A stretch of DNA of 64,000 nucleotides from Ralstonia insidiosa (GTDB taxonomy: Bacteria; Pseudomonadota; Gammaproteobacteria; Burkholderiales; Burkholderiaceae), in assembly GCF_008801405.1 (NCBI RefSeq), contig NZ_VZPV01000001.1:434001-498000 (forward strand), written 5' to 3'. A model generated the notes under the pieces. It saw nothing but the letters and a program-made list of their open reading frames with translations, did no database searches and was not told the DNA's origin. Position 1 is the stretch's first letter. Each line of letters begins with the position of its first letter. Below are positions 7,298 to 18,834 of this stretch, piece by piece. Both the position numbers and the translations under genes were made by a program.

Positions 7298-8959
7298 TCA
7301 CACGGGCCACGCGCGTTGCAGCACGGCGCCCAGTTCCTGCGCGTGCCCATCGAGCGTGCCGAACACCCGGCCATGCTGATGGTGGAAGCGGCTGGCGATG
7401 AAGCGCTCGGCGTCCTCCGGGTGGGCGTGAGACAGCATCAGCGCAGCTTGCGCCGTGAGTGCCAACCCCTGCGCGATGCGGCGTGCGGAGGTCTCCTGGA
7501 TGTCGCCCGGCTGATGCAGCATCGCCTGCAGCGCGGCCAGTTCGGCGCGCACGGCACGGTGCCCCTGCGCGCGCTCGCCAATGTCCTGCAGCAGGCGCAG
7601 CGCATCGTCCGGCGTGCGGGCGATGGCGCGCAGCACGTCCAGGCACATCACGTTGCCCGAGCCTTCCCAGATGGAGTTGACCGGTGCCTCGCGGTAAAGG
7701 CGCGCCATCGGGCCCTCTTCCACGTAGCCGTTGCCGCCCCAGACTTCCATCGCCTCGCCCGTGGCTTCGATGGCGCGTTTGCAGACCCAGAACTTGGCGG
7801 CGGGTGTGACGATGCGTTTCCAGGCGGCGGCCAACGGGTCGGCCTCCGCACGCTCGAAGGCGCTGCCGAGTTCCATCATGAGCAGGGTCGCAGCTTGTGA
7901 CTCGAGCGCAAGGTCGGCCAGCACGTTGCGCATGAGCGGCTGATCGGCCAGCAAGCGGCCGAACGCCATGCGGTGCCGCGCGTGGTGCAGCGCCTGCATC
8001 AGCGCATGGCGCAGGATGCCTGCGCTGCCGATCACGCAGTCAAGCCGCGTGTGTGTCGCCATCTCGATGATGGTCGGAATGCCGCGCCCTTCCTCGCCAA
8101 TGAGGATGCCCTCCGCGCCGCGGAATTCCACCTCGCTGCTGGCGTTGGAGCGGTTGCCGAGCTTGTCTTTCAGGCGCTGGATCTGGATGGGGTTCTTGCT
8201 GCCGTCATCGCGAAAGCGCGGCACGAAGAAGCACGACAGCGGGCCGTCTTCCGCGCCCATGCGCGCGACCACCAGGTGCGCATCGCACATCGGTGCGGAG
8301 AAGAACCACTTGTGCCCGGTGATGGCGTAGGTGGCGCCGCGTCCCTCGCCGCGCAAAGGCGTGGCCACCGTGGTGTTGCTGCGCACATCCGATCCGCCTT
8401 GTTTTTCGGTCATGCCCATGCCGATGAGGATGGCTGTCTTCTGGCGCCACGGCAGGTCGCGTGCGTCGTGTTCGCGGGCGAAGAGGCGCGGGGCGAGATC
8501 GGCAAACAGCGCGGTCTCTTTCTGCAGCACGGGGATGCTGGCGAACGTCATCGTCGCCGGGCATAGCGTGCCGGATTCGATCTGCGCCTGCATGTAGTAG
8601 CCCGCTGTGCGCGCGGCCCATGCGCCGGGGCGCGGGTTGGCAAACGGCAGGGCTTGCAGGCCCTGGCTGCGCATCAGGCCGAGCAGCGCGTGCCACGCGG
8701 GGTCGAAGCGGATGCTGTCGATGCGCTCGCCGGTGCGGCTGTGGGTGTGGAGTTCGGGGTGGTACTGGTTGGCTTCGGTGGCCCACCGCAGGGTCTCGGG
8801 GGCGCCGAGCTGGTCACCGAAGGCTTGCAGCGCGCTGGCGTTCCAGCCGCCACCCAGGCGTTCGAGTGCGCCTTGCAGCGTGGTGTCGGACGTGAAGGGA
8901 TTGAAGCCGGTCAGGTCCGGGACCTGGTTGAAGACGCGGTGCGTGGCCTCGGTGGGCAT
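7298..8959 (-). CDS. aidB: AidB-like acyl-CoA dehydrogenase
   Basis: 553 residues, close to E. coli AidB (about 540). The start at 8959 follows AGGAGACC; an upstream ATG adds 26 non-homologous-looking residues. The N-terminus (THRVFNQVPDLTGFNPF) is typical of AidB. FAD-binding segments are MTEKQGGSDVRSNTT, RLDCVIGSAG, AMEVWGGNGYVEEG and NSIWEGSGNVM. In E. coli, AidB belongs to the adaptive response to alkylating agents and binds DNA through its C-terminal part. Here no ada or alkB gene is nearby. An isovaleryl-CoA dehydrogenase-like activity has been reported for the family, so the function may be protective, metabolic or both. Confidence 0.88.
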   Translation of the reverse strand: MPTEATHRVFNQVPDLTGFNPFTSDTTLQGALERLGGGWNASALQAFGDQLGAPETLRWATEANQYHPELHTHSRTGERIDSIRFDPAWHALLGLMRSQGLQALPFANPRPGAWAARTAGYYMQAQIESGTLCPATMTFASIPVLQKETALFADLAPRLFAREHDARDLPWRQKTAILIGMGMTEKQGGSDVRSNTTVATPLRGEGRGATYAITGHKWFFSAPMCDAHLVVARMGAEDGPLSCFFVPRFRDDGSKNPIQIQRLKDKLGNRSNASSEVEFRGAEGILIGEEGRGIPTIIEMATHTRLDCVIGSAGILRHALMQALHHARHRMAFGRLLADQPLMRNVLADLALESQAATLLMMELGSAFERAEADPLAAAWKRIVTPAAKFWVCKRAIEATGEAMEVWGGNGYVEEGPMARLYREAPVNSIWEGSGNVMCLDVLRAIARTPDDALRLLQDIGERAQGHRAVRAELAALQAMLHQPGDIQETSARRIAQGLALTAQAALMLSHAHPEDAERFIASRFHHQHGRVFGTLDGHAQELGAVLQRAWPV

Positions 8960-9362
8960 TGGGGGGTCTCCTGGGGTGTCGCTGTCGGTTGTGGGTCCAT
9001 GGTAGGCCTCTCGTGAAGCGATTGGAAACCGGCCCATCTCAGCCCTGCCCGCTCTTCACCGCTTACACGTGACTGCGCAATACACGTCGCCGCTGCCGTG
9101 TTGCGACGGGTTGACCCAAGCCCCCCGTTTGGTGCCGAAGGTCTGCTGAGGAATCGCATTCGCGTTGCAATATGTCGCATCGATTTACTCAGGAAATAAA
9201 AAATAATGGGGGATGGATATTTTTGCGAACAATGGTCCTGGCGTCTCAAGCGCTGGTCACGCTGTCTCAATATGCGCTGTTTCATGCGGTCATGACACCC
9301 TGAAAAGGTCATCGAAACCGCATAAATCATTGTCTGATAAGGGTTTTTGCGGGGCGCTTGTG
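8960..9362. other. Gene-free stretch upstream of aidB
   Basis: No convincing ORF or RNA gene. It must hold the aidB promoter (minus strand). Around 9190-9225 there is an A/T-rich patch (AGGAAATAAAAAATAATGGG) unlike the GC-rich surroundings. Confidence 0.5.
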
Positions 9363-9391
9363 TTGACTGGGTAAGTGGCTTTTTCTAGTAT
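9363..9391 (+). promoter_or_regulatory. Sigma-70-type promoter for the autotransporter
   Basis: TTGACT (9363-9368), a 17-nt spacer and TAGTAT (9386-9391) make a good housekeeping promoter. The implied transcript has a leader of about 230 nt before the ATG at 9629. Confidence 0.5.
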
Positions 9392-9397
9392 CGCGTC

Positions 9398-9628
9398 CGG
9401 AATGGATGTGCACGTGAAAATAAAAAGGCCGCATCGATTCACGGGGGATTTTTAACGGGTCATTCACAGCGAACAACGATTGTGTCGTGGTGTATTACAC
9501 AATGGGTTGTCGGTGTTGAATTCCGCATGCCTTTCCCCTGCAACGGGGGAGCCTGATGGCAATCAGGTCTGAGTTTCCCCGAACGCAAAAGAAATCAGCC
9601 CGCAACACAGCGGGCGAACGAGGGAGTC
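9398..9628 (+). promoter_or_regulatory. Long structured 5' leader of the autotransporter mRNA
   Basis: Several short hairpins follow one another: TTGTGT/ACACAA (9479-9502), CCCC-TGCAA-CGGGG just before 9550, CCTGAT-GGCA-ATCAGG (about 9552-9567), and CCCGC-AACACA-GCGGG (about 9599-9614) next to the ribosome binding site GAGGGAG. I could not match it to a known riboswitch such as GEMM. It may control translation of the large surface protein. Confidence 0.35.
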
Positions 9629-12600
9629 ATGCGCGTGCTGACACAACACAGCCCGTTGGGCCGGCGTGGGGATGCCAGGTGGTCGATCTTCTGGCGCCTG
9701 GGCATGACGGCGCCGGTGTGGGGAGGGAGCCGTACCGTGTCCCCGTGGCTTGCGCGAGCGCATCGCCGCACGGGGTGGAGATGGCTGCGCGCGCTGATGG
9801 TGATGCTCGTACTGTGGGCGCCCGCCTCCGCGGCTTGGGCGATCTGCAACATCAACTGGAACATCCAGGACTCGGAAAAGCAGGGGAACGGCGTGTACAG
9901 GCGGGAACTGACGTCCGCCGAATACGCCGCGTGCGATCCGAACGCGTCCAACGGCATCTTTTCCAACTCCCAGGGCGATACCTTTCCGGTGACTGCGCTG
10001 GATGGTTCGTCGCTGTTCGTCGACGTGCGTGCCCTTGATCACGAATATCTGGTGTTCACGCCCGCGGCCGGCAACAAGGGGCCATGGACGTTCACCCTCT
10101 ACGGGTGCTCGAGCGGCAACTCTTGCTACCCCTATAACAGCTTCGTGCTCGTCAACGTTACGACGCCCCCACCACCCACCGTGACGGCCGTAAGCCCGAG
10201 CGCCGGACCGCTTGCCGGCGGGATTCCCATCACCATCACCGGTACCGGTTTCACCGGCGCCACCGTGGTCTTTTTCGGTGCCAAGAGCGCTCCGAGCTTC
10301 AATATCGACAGCGCCACACAAATCACGGCGGTGGCGCCGTCCGGCAACAACGTTGTCGACGTGGCGGTCGGGACGCCCGTTGGCACCAGCAGCATCAGCG
10401 CGGCGGACCGGTTTACCTACACGGCGGCACCGATGGCCGGCCCGACCAGCACCACCGTGGCACACGGCAGCACCAACAACACCGTTCCACTGAGCGTCAT
10501 GGGTGTGCCGACCAGTTCGACCGTCTCCACGCAGGCCACCCACGGCACGGCCACCGCTTCGGGCTTGAACATTACTTACACGCCCAACGCGTCGTATTCG
10601 GGCACCGATACGTTTGCCTACACGGTCACCAATGCGGGCGGCACGTCCGCGCCGGCCACCGTCACAGTCACCGTGTCGAGTGCAACGGTCACCTATGCGC
10701 CATCGTCGCCGGCAGCCGGCACGGTGGGCACGTCCTATCTCCAGACGCTGGCCCCGGCGGCCAGTGGCGGCACGGGGCCGTATACCTATGCGATGGCCAC
10801 GGGGGCGCTCCCCGCCGGCCTGACGTTGAACAGCAACGGCACGCTGTCGGGCACGCCCACGGCGGCCGGCACGTTCAACTTCACGGTCGCAGCCACGGAC
10901 AGCAGCACCGGCACCGGTCCGTTCTCGGCCACGAGCGGCCCGCTCACGCTGACCATCAATGCGCCGACGATCAGCGTGTCGCCCGCGTTGCTCAGCAACG
11001 CGACGGTTGCTTCTGCCTACAGTCAGAGCCTGTCGGCCAGCGGTGGCACCTCGCCGTACACCTTTACTGTCTCGACGGGCAGTTTGCCGGCGGGCGTGAC
11101 GCTGTCGTCCAATGGCACGCTGTCAGGCACGCCCACGGCGGGCGGCACGTTCAACTTCACCGTGACAGCCCAGGACAGCTCAACCGGCATCGGCCCCTAT
11201 ACGGGCAGCAGGGCGTATTCGCTGAACGTTGCTACGCCCACGCTGTCGATTGCGCCGACCTCGGGCGCGCTGAGCGCCACGGCTGGCCAGGCCTACAGCC
11301 GCACCTTCACTGCCGGCGGTGGTACAGCGCCGTATGGCTACACCATCAGCGCATTGCCGCCCGGGCTGTCGTTCAACACCGCCACGGGCGTGCTGTCCGG
11401 CACGCCCACTGCCCTGGGTGCGACGACTTTTACGGTGACTGCCACCGACAGCTCGACGGGGACCGGGCCGTTCAGTATGTCCGGCACGTATACGTTGACC
11501 ACCGTTGCGCCCACCATCGTGGTGTCGCCGGCCACGCTGCCCAATCCGGTGGTTGCTACGGCTTACAGCCAAGCCATCACCGCCAGCGGCGGCGCCGGGC
11601 CGTACACGTATGCCATCACGGCGGGCAGTCTGCCGGCCGGCCTGACCCTGTCATCCGGCGGTACGTTGTCGGGCACGGCAACCGCGGGCGGCACGTTCAA
11701 CTTCACGATCAAAGCGACGGACGCCAACGGTTTCTCGTCCTCCGGTGTGTACGCGATCGTTGTGGGCTCGCCTACGCTGTCGATCACGCCGTCGTCCGGC
11801 AGCCTGAACGCCACGCTCAGCCAAGCCTTCAGCCAGGTCTTCGCTGGCAGCGGTGGCACGGCGCCGTACCACTACGGCATCAGCATCAACACCGGCACGT
11901 TGCCAACCGGCCTGGCGTTCAACGCAGCCACCGGCACGCTGGCCGGTACGCCCACGACCGCAGGCACCGTCAACTTCACGATTACCGCCACCGACAGTTC
12001 GACGGGGGCCGGGCCGTTCAGCACGTCCGGCACGTATACGCTGACCGCCGTTGCGCCCACCATTTCGGTGTCGCCGGCCACGCTGCCCAGCCCGGCGATC
12101 GCCACGGCCTACAGCCAGTTGGTATCGGCCAGCGGCGGTACGGCGCCCTACGCCTACACGGTGACCACCGGCGTGCTGCCGGCCGGCTTGAGCCTGAACG
12201 GCAGTACCGGCGCCATCGCCGGCACGCCCATGGCGGGCGGCACGTTCAGCTTCACCGTCACGGCCACTGATGCCAACGGCTATTCCGGCACACGCAACCT
12301 GGGCCTGAGCATCGCCGCCACCGCAATCACTGTGAGCCCGGGCAGCCTGTCCGGTGCAACGGTCGGCACGGCCTACTCCCAGAGCGTGACGGCCAGCGGC
12401 GGCACGGCGCCCTATACGTACGCCATCACGGCCGGTGCGCTGCCGGCGGGCTTGATGCTCACGTCTACCGGCATGCTGTCGGGCACACCCACGGCCGGCG
12501 GCACCTTCAACTTCACCATCACCAGTACCGACAGCAGCACGGGCACCGGGCCGTACTCCGGCAACCATGCCTATACGTTGACGGTAGCGTCGCCCACGAT

Positions 12601-15223
12601 GACGATCACGCCCGCCTCCGGCGCGCTCAACGGCGTGGCAGGCACGGCCTATAACCGCAACTTCAGTGCGAACGGCGGCGTTGGCCCCTACACCTACGTG
12701 ATGGCGGTCTCCTCCGGCACGATGCCCGCGGGCCTGACCTGGAATGCCAGTACGGCCACGCTGTCGGGCACGCCCACCACGGCCGGCACGGTCAACTTTA
12801 CGGTGACCGCCACCGACCGCAGCACCGGCAGCGGCCCGTATGTTGTGACGGGCACGTATGCGCTGACGGTGTCGGCACCGACCATCTCGGTGTCGCCGGC
12901 CACCTTGCCGTCCCCCGCGATTGCCACGGCCTACAGCCAGACCGTGAGTGCCAGCAGCGGTGCGGCGCCCTACACCTATACGGTGAGTGCCGGTGCACTG
13001 CCGGCGGGCCTGAACCTGAACGGCAGCACCGGTGCCATCACCGGCACGCCTACCGCGGGGGGTACGTTCAACTTCACCGTCACGGCCACCGACGCCAACA
13101 GCTTCACGGCCAGTCGCGCTTACAGCTTCAACATCGGCGCACCGACGGTGACGGTCAGCCCCGCCGCCATGACGGCCGCCCAGGTCACCACGACCTACAG
13201 CCAGACCTTCAGCGCCACGGGCGGCACCGCGCCATACACGTATGCGGTGTCCACCGGTACGCTGCCGGCGGGCCTGAGCCTGAACGCCAGCACCGGCGTG
13301 GTCTCGGGCACGCCCACCGCATTGGGCACCAACACTTTCACCGTGCAGGCCACCGACAGCAGCACCGGCACCGGTGCGCCGTATCGCGGCACACGCAGCT
13401 ACGCGATCGTGGTGGGCCAGGTGATCGGCACCGCGCCGGCTGTGACAGTGACCACGCTGTCCAGCACGCCCGTCACCGTGCACGCGACGGCCAATGCGAC
13501 AGGCGGGCCGTTCTCGTCCATCGCCATCGTCAGTGCGCCGCCCAGCGGCTCGGTGGTCATCAACGGTCTGGACATCGTCTATACGCCGGCGCTGACCACC
13601 TCGGGCGCGGTCAACTTCACCTACGCGCTGATCAACACGGCGGGCACGTCGGCGCCGATTCCGGTCACGGTCAACGTCAACGGGGTGCCGGTTGCGGCGC
13701 CGCAGAAGCAAGCCACCACGGCATCTGGCCAGGCGGTGAGCGTGGACCTGACCGAAGGCGCCACGGGCGGCCCGTTCACGGGGGCGACGCTGGTGTCGGT
13801 GGTGCCGTCCAACGCGGGCACGGCCAGCATCGTGCAGAAGGCGGTGCAGGCCCCGGCCGGTGTGAAGACCCCGGCCGCCGCCACATCGACCTACCTGCTG
13901 AACTTCACGCCGTCGAGCACCTACAGCGGCCCGGCCGTGCTGACGTACACCCTGTCCAACGCGTACGCCACGTCCATGCCGGCCTCCTTGCAGGTGAGTG
14001 TGACGGCGCGTAAGGATCCGTCGGCCGATCCGGATGTGGCGGGCCTTATCAACGCGCAGGTCCAGGCGGCACGCCGTTTTGCCACCACGCAGATCGACAA
14101 CTACAACCGCCGTCTCGAAGCGCTGCACGGCACCGGCCGCGCGCCGTCGGATAACGGTCTGACGGTGGCCCTGCCGGGTGTACGCGCAGCCGATGCGCAG
14201 GCGCGTTGCCAGGACGTAGCCGGCATTGCCGCGCGTGACGCCTGCCTGCGCGGTGACGGCCCGGGCCGCTCGCTCACACGCGGCAAGCGCGACCCCGACG
14301 CGACGGCCAACAAAGACGACCCGTCCAACGCCGACACCGGCCCCGACCTGCCGGGTGCCGATGCCGCAAGCACCGGTGCAGACAGCACCGACCCGCGCCT
14401 CGCGTTTTGGAGCGCCGGTACGCTCGACTTCGGCTTTGCCAACGCGGGGGCGCAGCGCTCGGGCTTCCGCTTTACCACCGGTGGGGTGACGGCGGGTGCG
14501 GACTACCGTGTGTCGGATCAGCTCTCGGTCGGTGCGGGCTTCGGCTACGGACGTGATTCCACCGACATCGGCAACGCCGGCACCAAGAGCACGGGTGACA
14601 GCTACAGCTTGGCGCTCTACGGCAGCTACCGTCCGCAGCCGTCGCTGTTCGTGGATGGCGTGGCAGGCATCGGCACGCTCAGCTTCGACTCGCGCCGCTG
14701 GGTGACGGACGCCAGCGATTTCGCCACCGGCAAGCGCAACGGCCGCCAGATGTTCGCGTCGGTCTCAGCCGGCTATGAACACCGTGATCGCACGTGGTTG
14801 ATCTCGCCGTACGGCCGCCTGTCGGTGTCGCAATCGACGCTGGATCAGTTCAGCGAATCGGGGGCGGGCATCAACGCGCTGACGTACTTCGAGCAGACGG
14901 TGACGACGGTGTCGGGCACGCTGGGCCTGCGCGCGGAGTACGCGCAAAAGACCAAGTGGGGCACGTTCCTGCCGTTCGCTCGCGTGGAGTATCAGCACGA
15001 CTTCAACGGGCAGAGCAATGCGGGGCTGGCGTATGCGGATCTGGCGTCGGCTGGCCCAGCGTACTACGTGCCGGGCACGCCGTTTGGTCGTGATCGCATG
15101 CAGATCGGGCTGGGTACGAAGTTCCGTACCGGGCCGCTCACGTTCGGTCTCGACTACAACGTGATGCTGGGGATGGGTGGTCTGCAGCAGGGGGTGCGGC
15201 TGACGTTTAGTGCGCCGTTCTGA
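9629..15223 (+). CDS. Very large autotransporter (type Va) with ten putative-Ig repeats
   Basis: 1864 residues. A long signal region (about 71 residues, core RALMVMLVLWAPASAAWA) resembles the extended signal peptides of autotransporters. After a unique N-domain comes an IPT/TIG domain (about 180-265), then a cadherin-like Ig domain to about 350. Ten He_PIG-type repeats of about 90 residues follow (about 351-1265), each with a core such as SGGTAPYTY...LPAGL and LSGTPTAGGTFNFTVTATD. Two further Ig-like domains (to about 1460), a charged linker and an autotransporter beta-barrel (about 1588-1864, ending in Phe) complete it. The protein probably displays the Ig stalk on the cell surface for adhesion or biofilm. 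No protease motif is visible. Confidence 0.9.
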   Translation: MRVLTQHSPLGRRGDARWSIFWRLGMTAPVWGGSRTVSPWLARAHRRTGWRWLRALMVMLVLWAPASAAWAICNINWNIQDSEKQGNGVYRRELTSAEYAACDPNASNGIFSNSQGDTFPVTALDGSSLFVDVRALDHEYLVFTPAAGNKGPWTFTLYGCSSGNSCYPYNSFVLVNVTTPPPPTVTAVSPSAGPLAGGIPITITGTGFTGATVVFFGAKSAPSFNIDSATQITAVAPSGNNVVDVAVGTPVGTSSISAADRFTYTAAPMAGPTSTTVAHGSTNNTVPLSVMGVPTSSTVSTQATHGTATASGLNITYTPNASYSGTDTFAYTVTNAGGTSAPATVTVTVSSATVTYAPSSPAAGTVGTSYLQTLAPAASGGTGPYTYAMATGALPAGLTLNSNGTLSGTPTAAGTFNFTVAATDSSTGTGPFSATSGPLTLTINAPTISVSPALLSNATVASAYSQSLSASGGTSPYTFTVSTGSLPAGVTLSSNGTLSGTPTAGGTFNFTVTAQDSSTGIGPYTGSRAYSLNVATPTLSIAPTSGALSATAGQAYSRTFTAGGGTAPYGYTISALPPGLSFNTATGVLSGTPTALGATTFTVTATDSSTGTGPFSMSGTYTLTTVAPTIVVSPATLPNPVVATAYSQAITASGGAGPYTYAITAGSLPAGLTLSSGGTLSGTATAGGTFNFTIKATDANGFSSSGVYAIVVGSPTLSITPSSGSLNATLSQAFSQVFAGSGGTAPYHYGISINTGTLPTGLAFNAATGTLAGTPTTAGTVNFTITATDSSTGAGPFSTSGTYTLTAVAPTISVSPATLPSPAIATAYSQLVSASGGTAPYAYTVTTGVLPAGLSLNGSTGAIAGTPMAGGTFSFTVTATDANGYSGTRNLGLSIAATAITVSPGSLSGATVGTAYSQSVTASGGTAPYTYAITAGALPAGLMLTSTGMLSGTPTAGGTFNFTITSTDSSTGTGPYSGNHAYTLTVASPTMTITPASGALNGVAGTAYNRNFSANGGVGPYTYVMAVSSGTMPAGLTWNASTATLSGTPTTAGTVNFTVTATDRSTGSGPYVVTGTYALTVSAPTISVSPATLPSPAIATAYSQTVSASSGAAPYTYTVSAGALPAGLNLNGSTGAITGTPTAGGTFNFTVTATDANSFTASRAYSFNIGAPTVTVSPAAMTAAQVTTTYSQTFSATGGTAPYTYAVSTGTLPAGLSLNASTGVVSGTPTALGTNTFTVQATDSSTGTGAPYRGTRSYAIVVGQVIGTAPAVTVTTLSSTPVTVHATANATGGPFSSIAIVSAPPSGSVVINGLDIVYTPALTTSGAVNFTYALINTAGTSAPIPVTVNVNGVPVAAPQKQATTASGQAVSVDLTEGATGGPFTGATLVSVVPSNAGTASIVQKAVQAPAGVKTPAAATSTYLLNFTPSSTYSGPAVLTYTLSNAYATSMPASLQVSVTARKDPSADPDVAGLINAQVQAARRFATTQIDNYNRRLEALHGTGRAPSDNGLTVALPGVRAADAQARCQDVAGIAARDACLRGDGPGRSLTRGKRDPDATANKDDPSNADTGPDLPGADAASTGADSTDPRLAFWSAGTLDFGFANAGAQRSGFRFTTGGVTAGADYRVSDQLSVGAGFGYGRDSTDIGNAGTKSTGDSYSLALYGSYRPQPSLFVDGVAGIGTLSFDSRRWVTDASDFATGKRNGRQMFASVSAGYEHRDRTWLISPYGRLSVSQSTLDQFSESGAGINALTYFEQTVTTVSGTLGLRAEYAQKTKWGTFLPFARVEYQHDFNGQSNAGLAYADLASAGPAYYVPGTPFGRDRMQIGLGTKFRTGPLTFGLDYNVMLGMGGLQQGVRLTFSAPF
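10681..13425 (+). repeat. Ten tandem coding repeats (about 260-290 bp each) in the autotransporter
   Basis: Each unit encodes one putative Ig domain. Units 4, 6 and 9 open with near-identical segments such as ISVSPATLPSPAIATAYSQ, and the units before each of them (3, 5, 8) open LSIAP/LSITP/MTITP...SG.L. This gives a two-unit higher-order repeat, suggesting expansion by recombination of unit pairs. Confidence 0.8.
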
Positions 15224-15244
15224 CGCGGTGTGTGTTTGGCAAAG

Positions 15245-15270
15245 AGCCAGCCTTCGGGCTGGTTTTTTGT
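15245..15270 (+). terminator. Intrinsic terminator of the autotransporter gene
   Basis: CCAGCC-TTCG-GGCTGG hairpin (15247-15262) followed by six T, 22 nt after the stop codon. Confidence 0.85.
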
Positions 15271-15278
15271 TGGTGGTC

Positions 15279-15325
15279 CATCCCCTGTATCGGCCCCGGC
15301 AGGGGATGAAATAAGGGCTGAGCCG
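15279..15325. repeat. Partial copy of the 4898-5090 intergenic repeat
   Basis: CATCCCCTG (15279-15287) and CAGGGGATG (15300-15308) form an inverted repeat. Positions 15293-15317 match 5066-5090 at 24 of 25 bases. Again it lies directly downstream (15 nt) of a minus-strand stop codon. Confidence 0.6.
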
Positions 15326-15332
15326 CACCGGT

Positions 15333-16481
15333 TCAACCCATCGCTGGCTTTTCCCCAGTCAGCAAGTAGTGCATCAACTCCCGCACCGGCCGGATCGCCT
15401 CCCCAAACGGCAGCTTGCCTGCGCCGCGGAAAAACAACCCCCGCTCCACATCCCCCCGTAGCGCCTGCGCCAGCTTCAGGTCAATGCAGAACTGCCCCAC
15501 CTTGCCGATGCCATCCCGCAGCCCGCACGTCTGCAAACAATCGAACCCCTGCAGGCAATCCCGCACCTTGGCCTTGGCCTGCAAGGCGCTCTCACGCGAC
15601 AGATAACGCGACAACCACGGCGTCATCACCGCACGTGCAGGCAACCCTGCCACGCTGACGAACTCGGCAATGTCGCCATCCTCCGCGCCCGTCAGCACAC
15701 GCTTGAAGCGCGGGTGCGCATCGCCTTCCTCTGTCACCGCAAACGCCGTGCCGAGCTGCACCGCAGCCGCGCCCTTGTCGAGCCAATGCCGCACCTTCGC
15801 ATGTGAATCGATGCCGCCGGCCAGGATGATCGGAATCTGCTCCGCCGCCAGCCCCAGCTTGACGAACAGCTCGCGGCATTCGTCCAGCACGCGCGCGAAC
15901 GAGAACCGCTCGTCACGCAAGTCCTCGATGCGCGCCGCACCCAGATGCCCACCCGCATGCGAGGGATGTTCAATCACCACTGCATCCGGCAACCGTGCCT
16001 TCTTCATCCACCGCTTGACCACCACGCCCACGCCACGTGCGTCGGAAAGAATCGGAATGAGCGCCACCTTCGGGTGCTCCGCCGTCATCTCCGGCAGATC
16101 GAGCGGCAAGCCCGCGCCCATGACAATCGCATCCGCGCCGCTTTCACACGCCTGCCGCACCAGCGCCGCGTGCGATTCCACGGCCTTCATCACATTCACT
16201 GCGATCAGGCCGTTGCCTTGCGCACCCTCGCGCGCGGCCCGGATCTCCCGATCCAGTGCGACGAGGTTGGCCGCGTTGATGGCGTCCTTGTCATGCGATT
16301 TCTCAGTCGCAGCGACGAGATCCGCATGGTGATGCCGCAAGTCGATGCTGGCGATGGTGCCCACGCCGCCTTCGCGCGCTACGGCGCCGGCCAGCCGGTG
16401 CGCCGAAATACCCACCCCCATCCCGCCCTGCACGATGGGCACGAGGCTGCGCCCCGCGAGTGTGAACCGACGTTCCAGCAT
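15333..16481 (-). CDS. Nitronate monooxygenase (2-nitropropane dioxygenase family)
   Basis: 382 residues, FMN-dependent TIM barrel that oxidises propionate-3-nitronate or alkyl nitronates. The start at 16481 has GGGAG upstream; a longer in-frame ORF to 16628 has no support. Motifs: IVQGGMGVGISAHRLAGAVA at the N-terminus, VIEHPSHAGGHLG in the middle, IILAGGIDSHAKV and GAAAVQLGTAFAVTEE for phosphate/FMN binding. The C-terminus carries several Cys (DCLQGFDCLQTCGLRDG), an unusual cluster that may be structural. It is a single gene convergent with the autotransporter. It could also be an enoyl-reductase-like relative, but the motifs favour the NMO family. Confidence 0.82.
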   Translation of the reverse strand: MLERRFTLAGRSLVPIVQGGMGVGISAHRLAGAVAREGGVGTIASIDLRHHHADLVAATEKSHDKDAINAANLVALDREIRAAREGAQGNGLIAVNVMKAVESHAALVRQACESGADAIVMGAGLPLDLPEMTAEHPKVALIPILSDARGVGVVVKRWMKKARLPDAVVIEHPSHAGGHLGAARIEDLRDERFSFARVLDECRELFVKLGLAAEQIPIILAGGIDSHAKVRHWLDKGAAAVQLGTAFAVTEEGDAHPRFKRVLTGAEDGDIAEFVSVAGLPARAVMTPWLSRYLSRESALQAKAKVRDCLQGFDCLQTCGLRDGIGKVGQFCIDLKLAQALRGDVERGLFFRGAGKLPFGEAIRPVRELMHYLLTGEKPAMG

Positions 16482-16724
16482 GACAACTCCCCTGCGGCTC
16501 AACCGCAACATAATGCGATGCAATAGAAAATGGGTTCGAGCGTCGCATAGGTGAAACGCGGCTGGATTGCGCCAGATCAAGGCAGGCGGTGTCCGTGCGG
16601 AAGGCAGCACATTTGCAGCGCGTTGCATGGGGGTTTGGACTGAAATGACTGGCTGACCGTCACCTGCCGGGTTTTCTTGCTGGCAACGTCGATCCGGCTG
16701 TGCTTAAATGCACCCTCGTTGGAT

Positions 16725-16809
16725 GAAACAGGGGTGCCGTACGGATGGGCCGTGCGGCTGAGAGAGTCCCTTAGCACCCGATCCGGTTCGTACCGGCGTG
16801 GGAAGTTTC
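16725..16809 (+). ncRNA. TPP riboswitch (THI element) upstream of thiC
   Basis: Conserved blocks appear in order: GGGGTGCC, CGGCTGAGAGAG, CCCTTAGCACCCGATCCGG and TACCGGCGTGGGAA. GAAAC (16725-16729) and GTTTC (16805-16809) close stem P1. About 15 nt upstream is an extended -10, TGC-TTAAAT (16701-16709). It lies 105 nt before the thiC ATG. No obvious terminator with a U run follows, so control could be translational or Rho-linked. Confidence 0.93.
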
Positions 16810-16914
16810 TTCAGAACACCGAGCCTCTGGCAACCCGATCTTTCGGGCCCCGCCTCTCCTCCCGGTTTCGTCCACAGCCTGCTCCACCAGGCCACAGAAT
16901 CAAAGGACGAGACC

Positions 16915-18810
<1,896 letters not shown>

Positions 18811-18834
18811 CCCATAACCAACTGGACTGGCGCA

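Noticed and set aside
11651..14128. Minus-strand open frame of 825 codons
   Set aside because: It is the antisense shadow of the autotransporter repeats: Arg/Gly/His-rich low complexity, no ribosome binding site, no domain.
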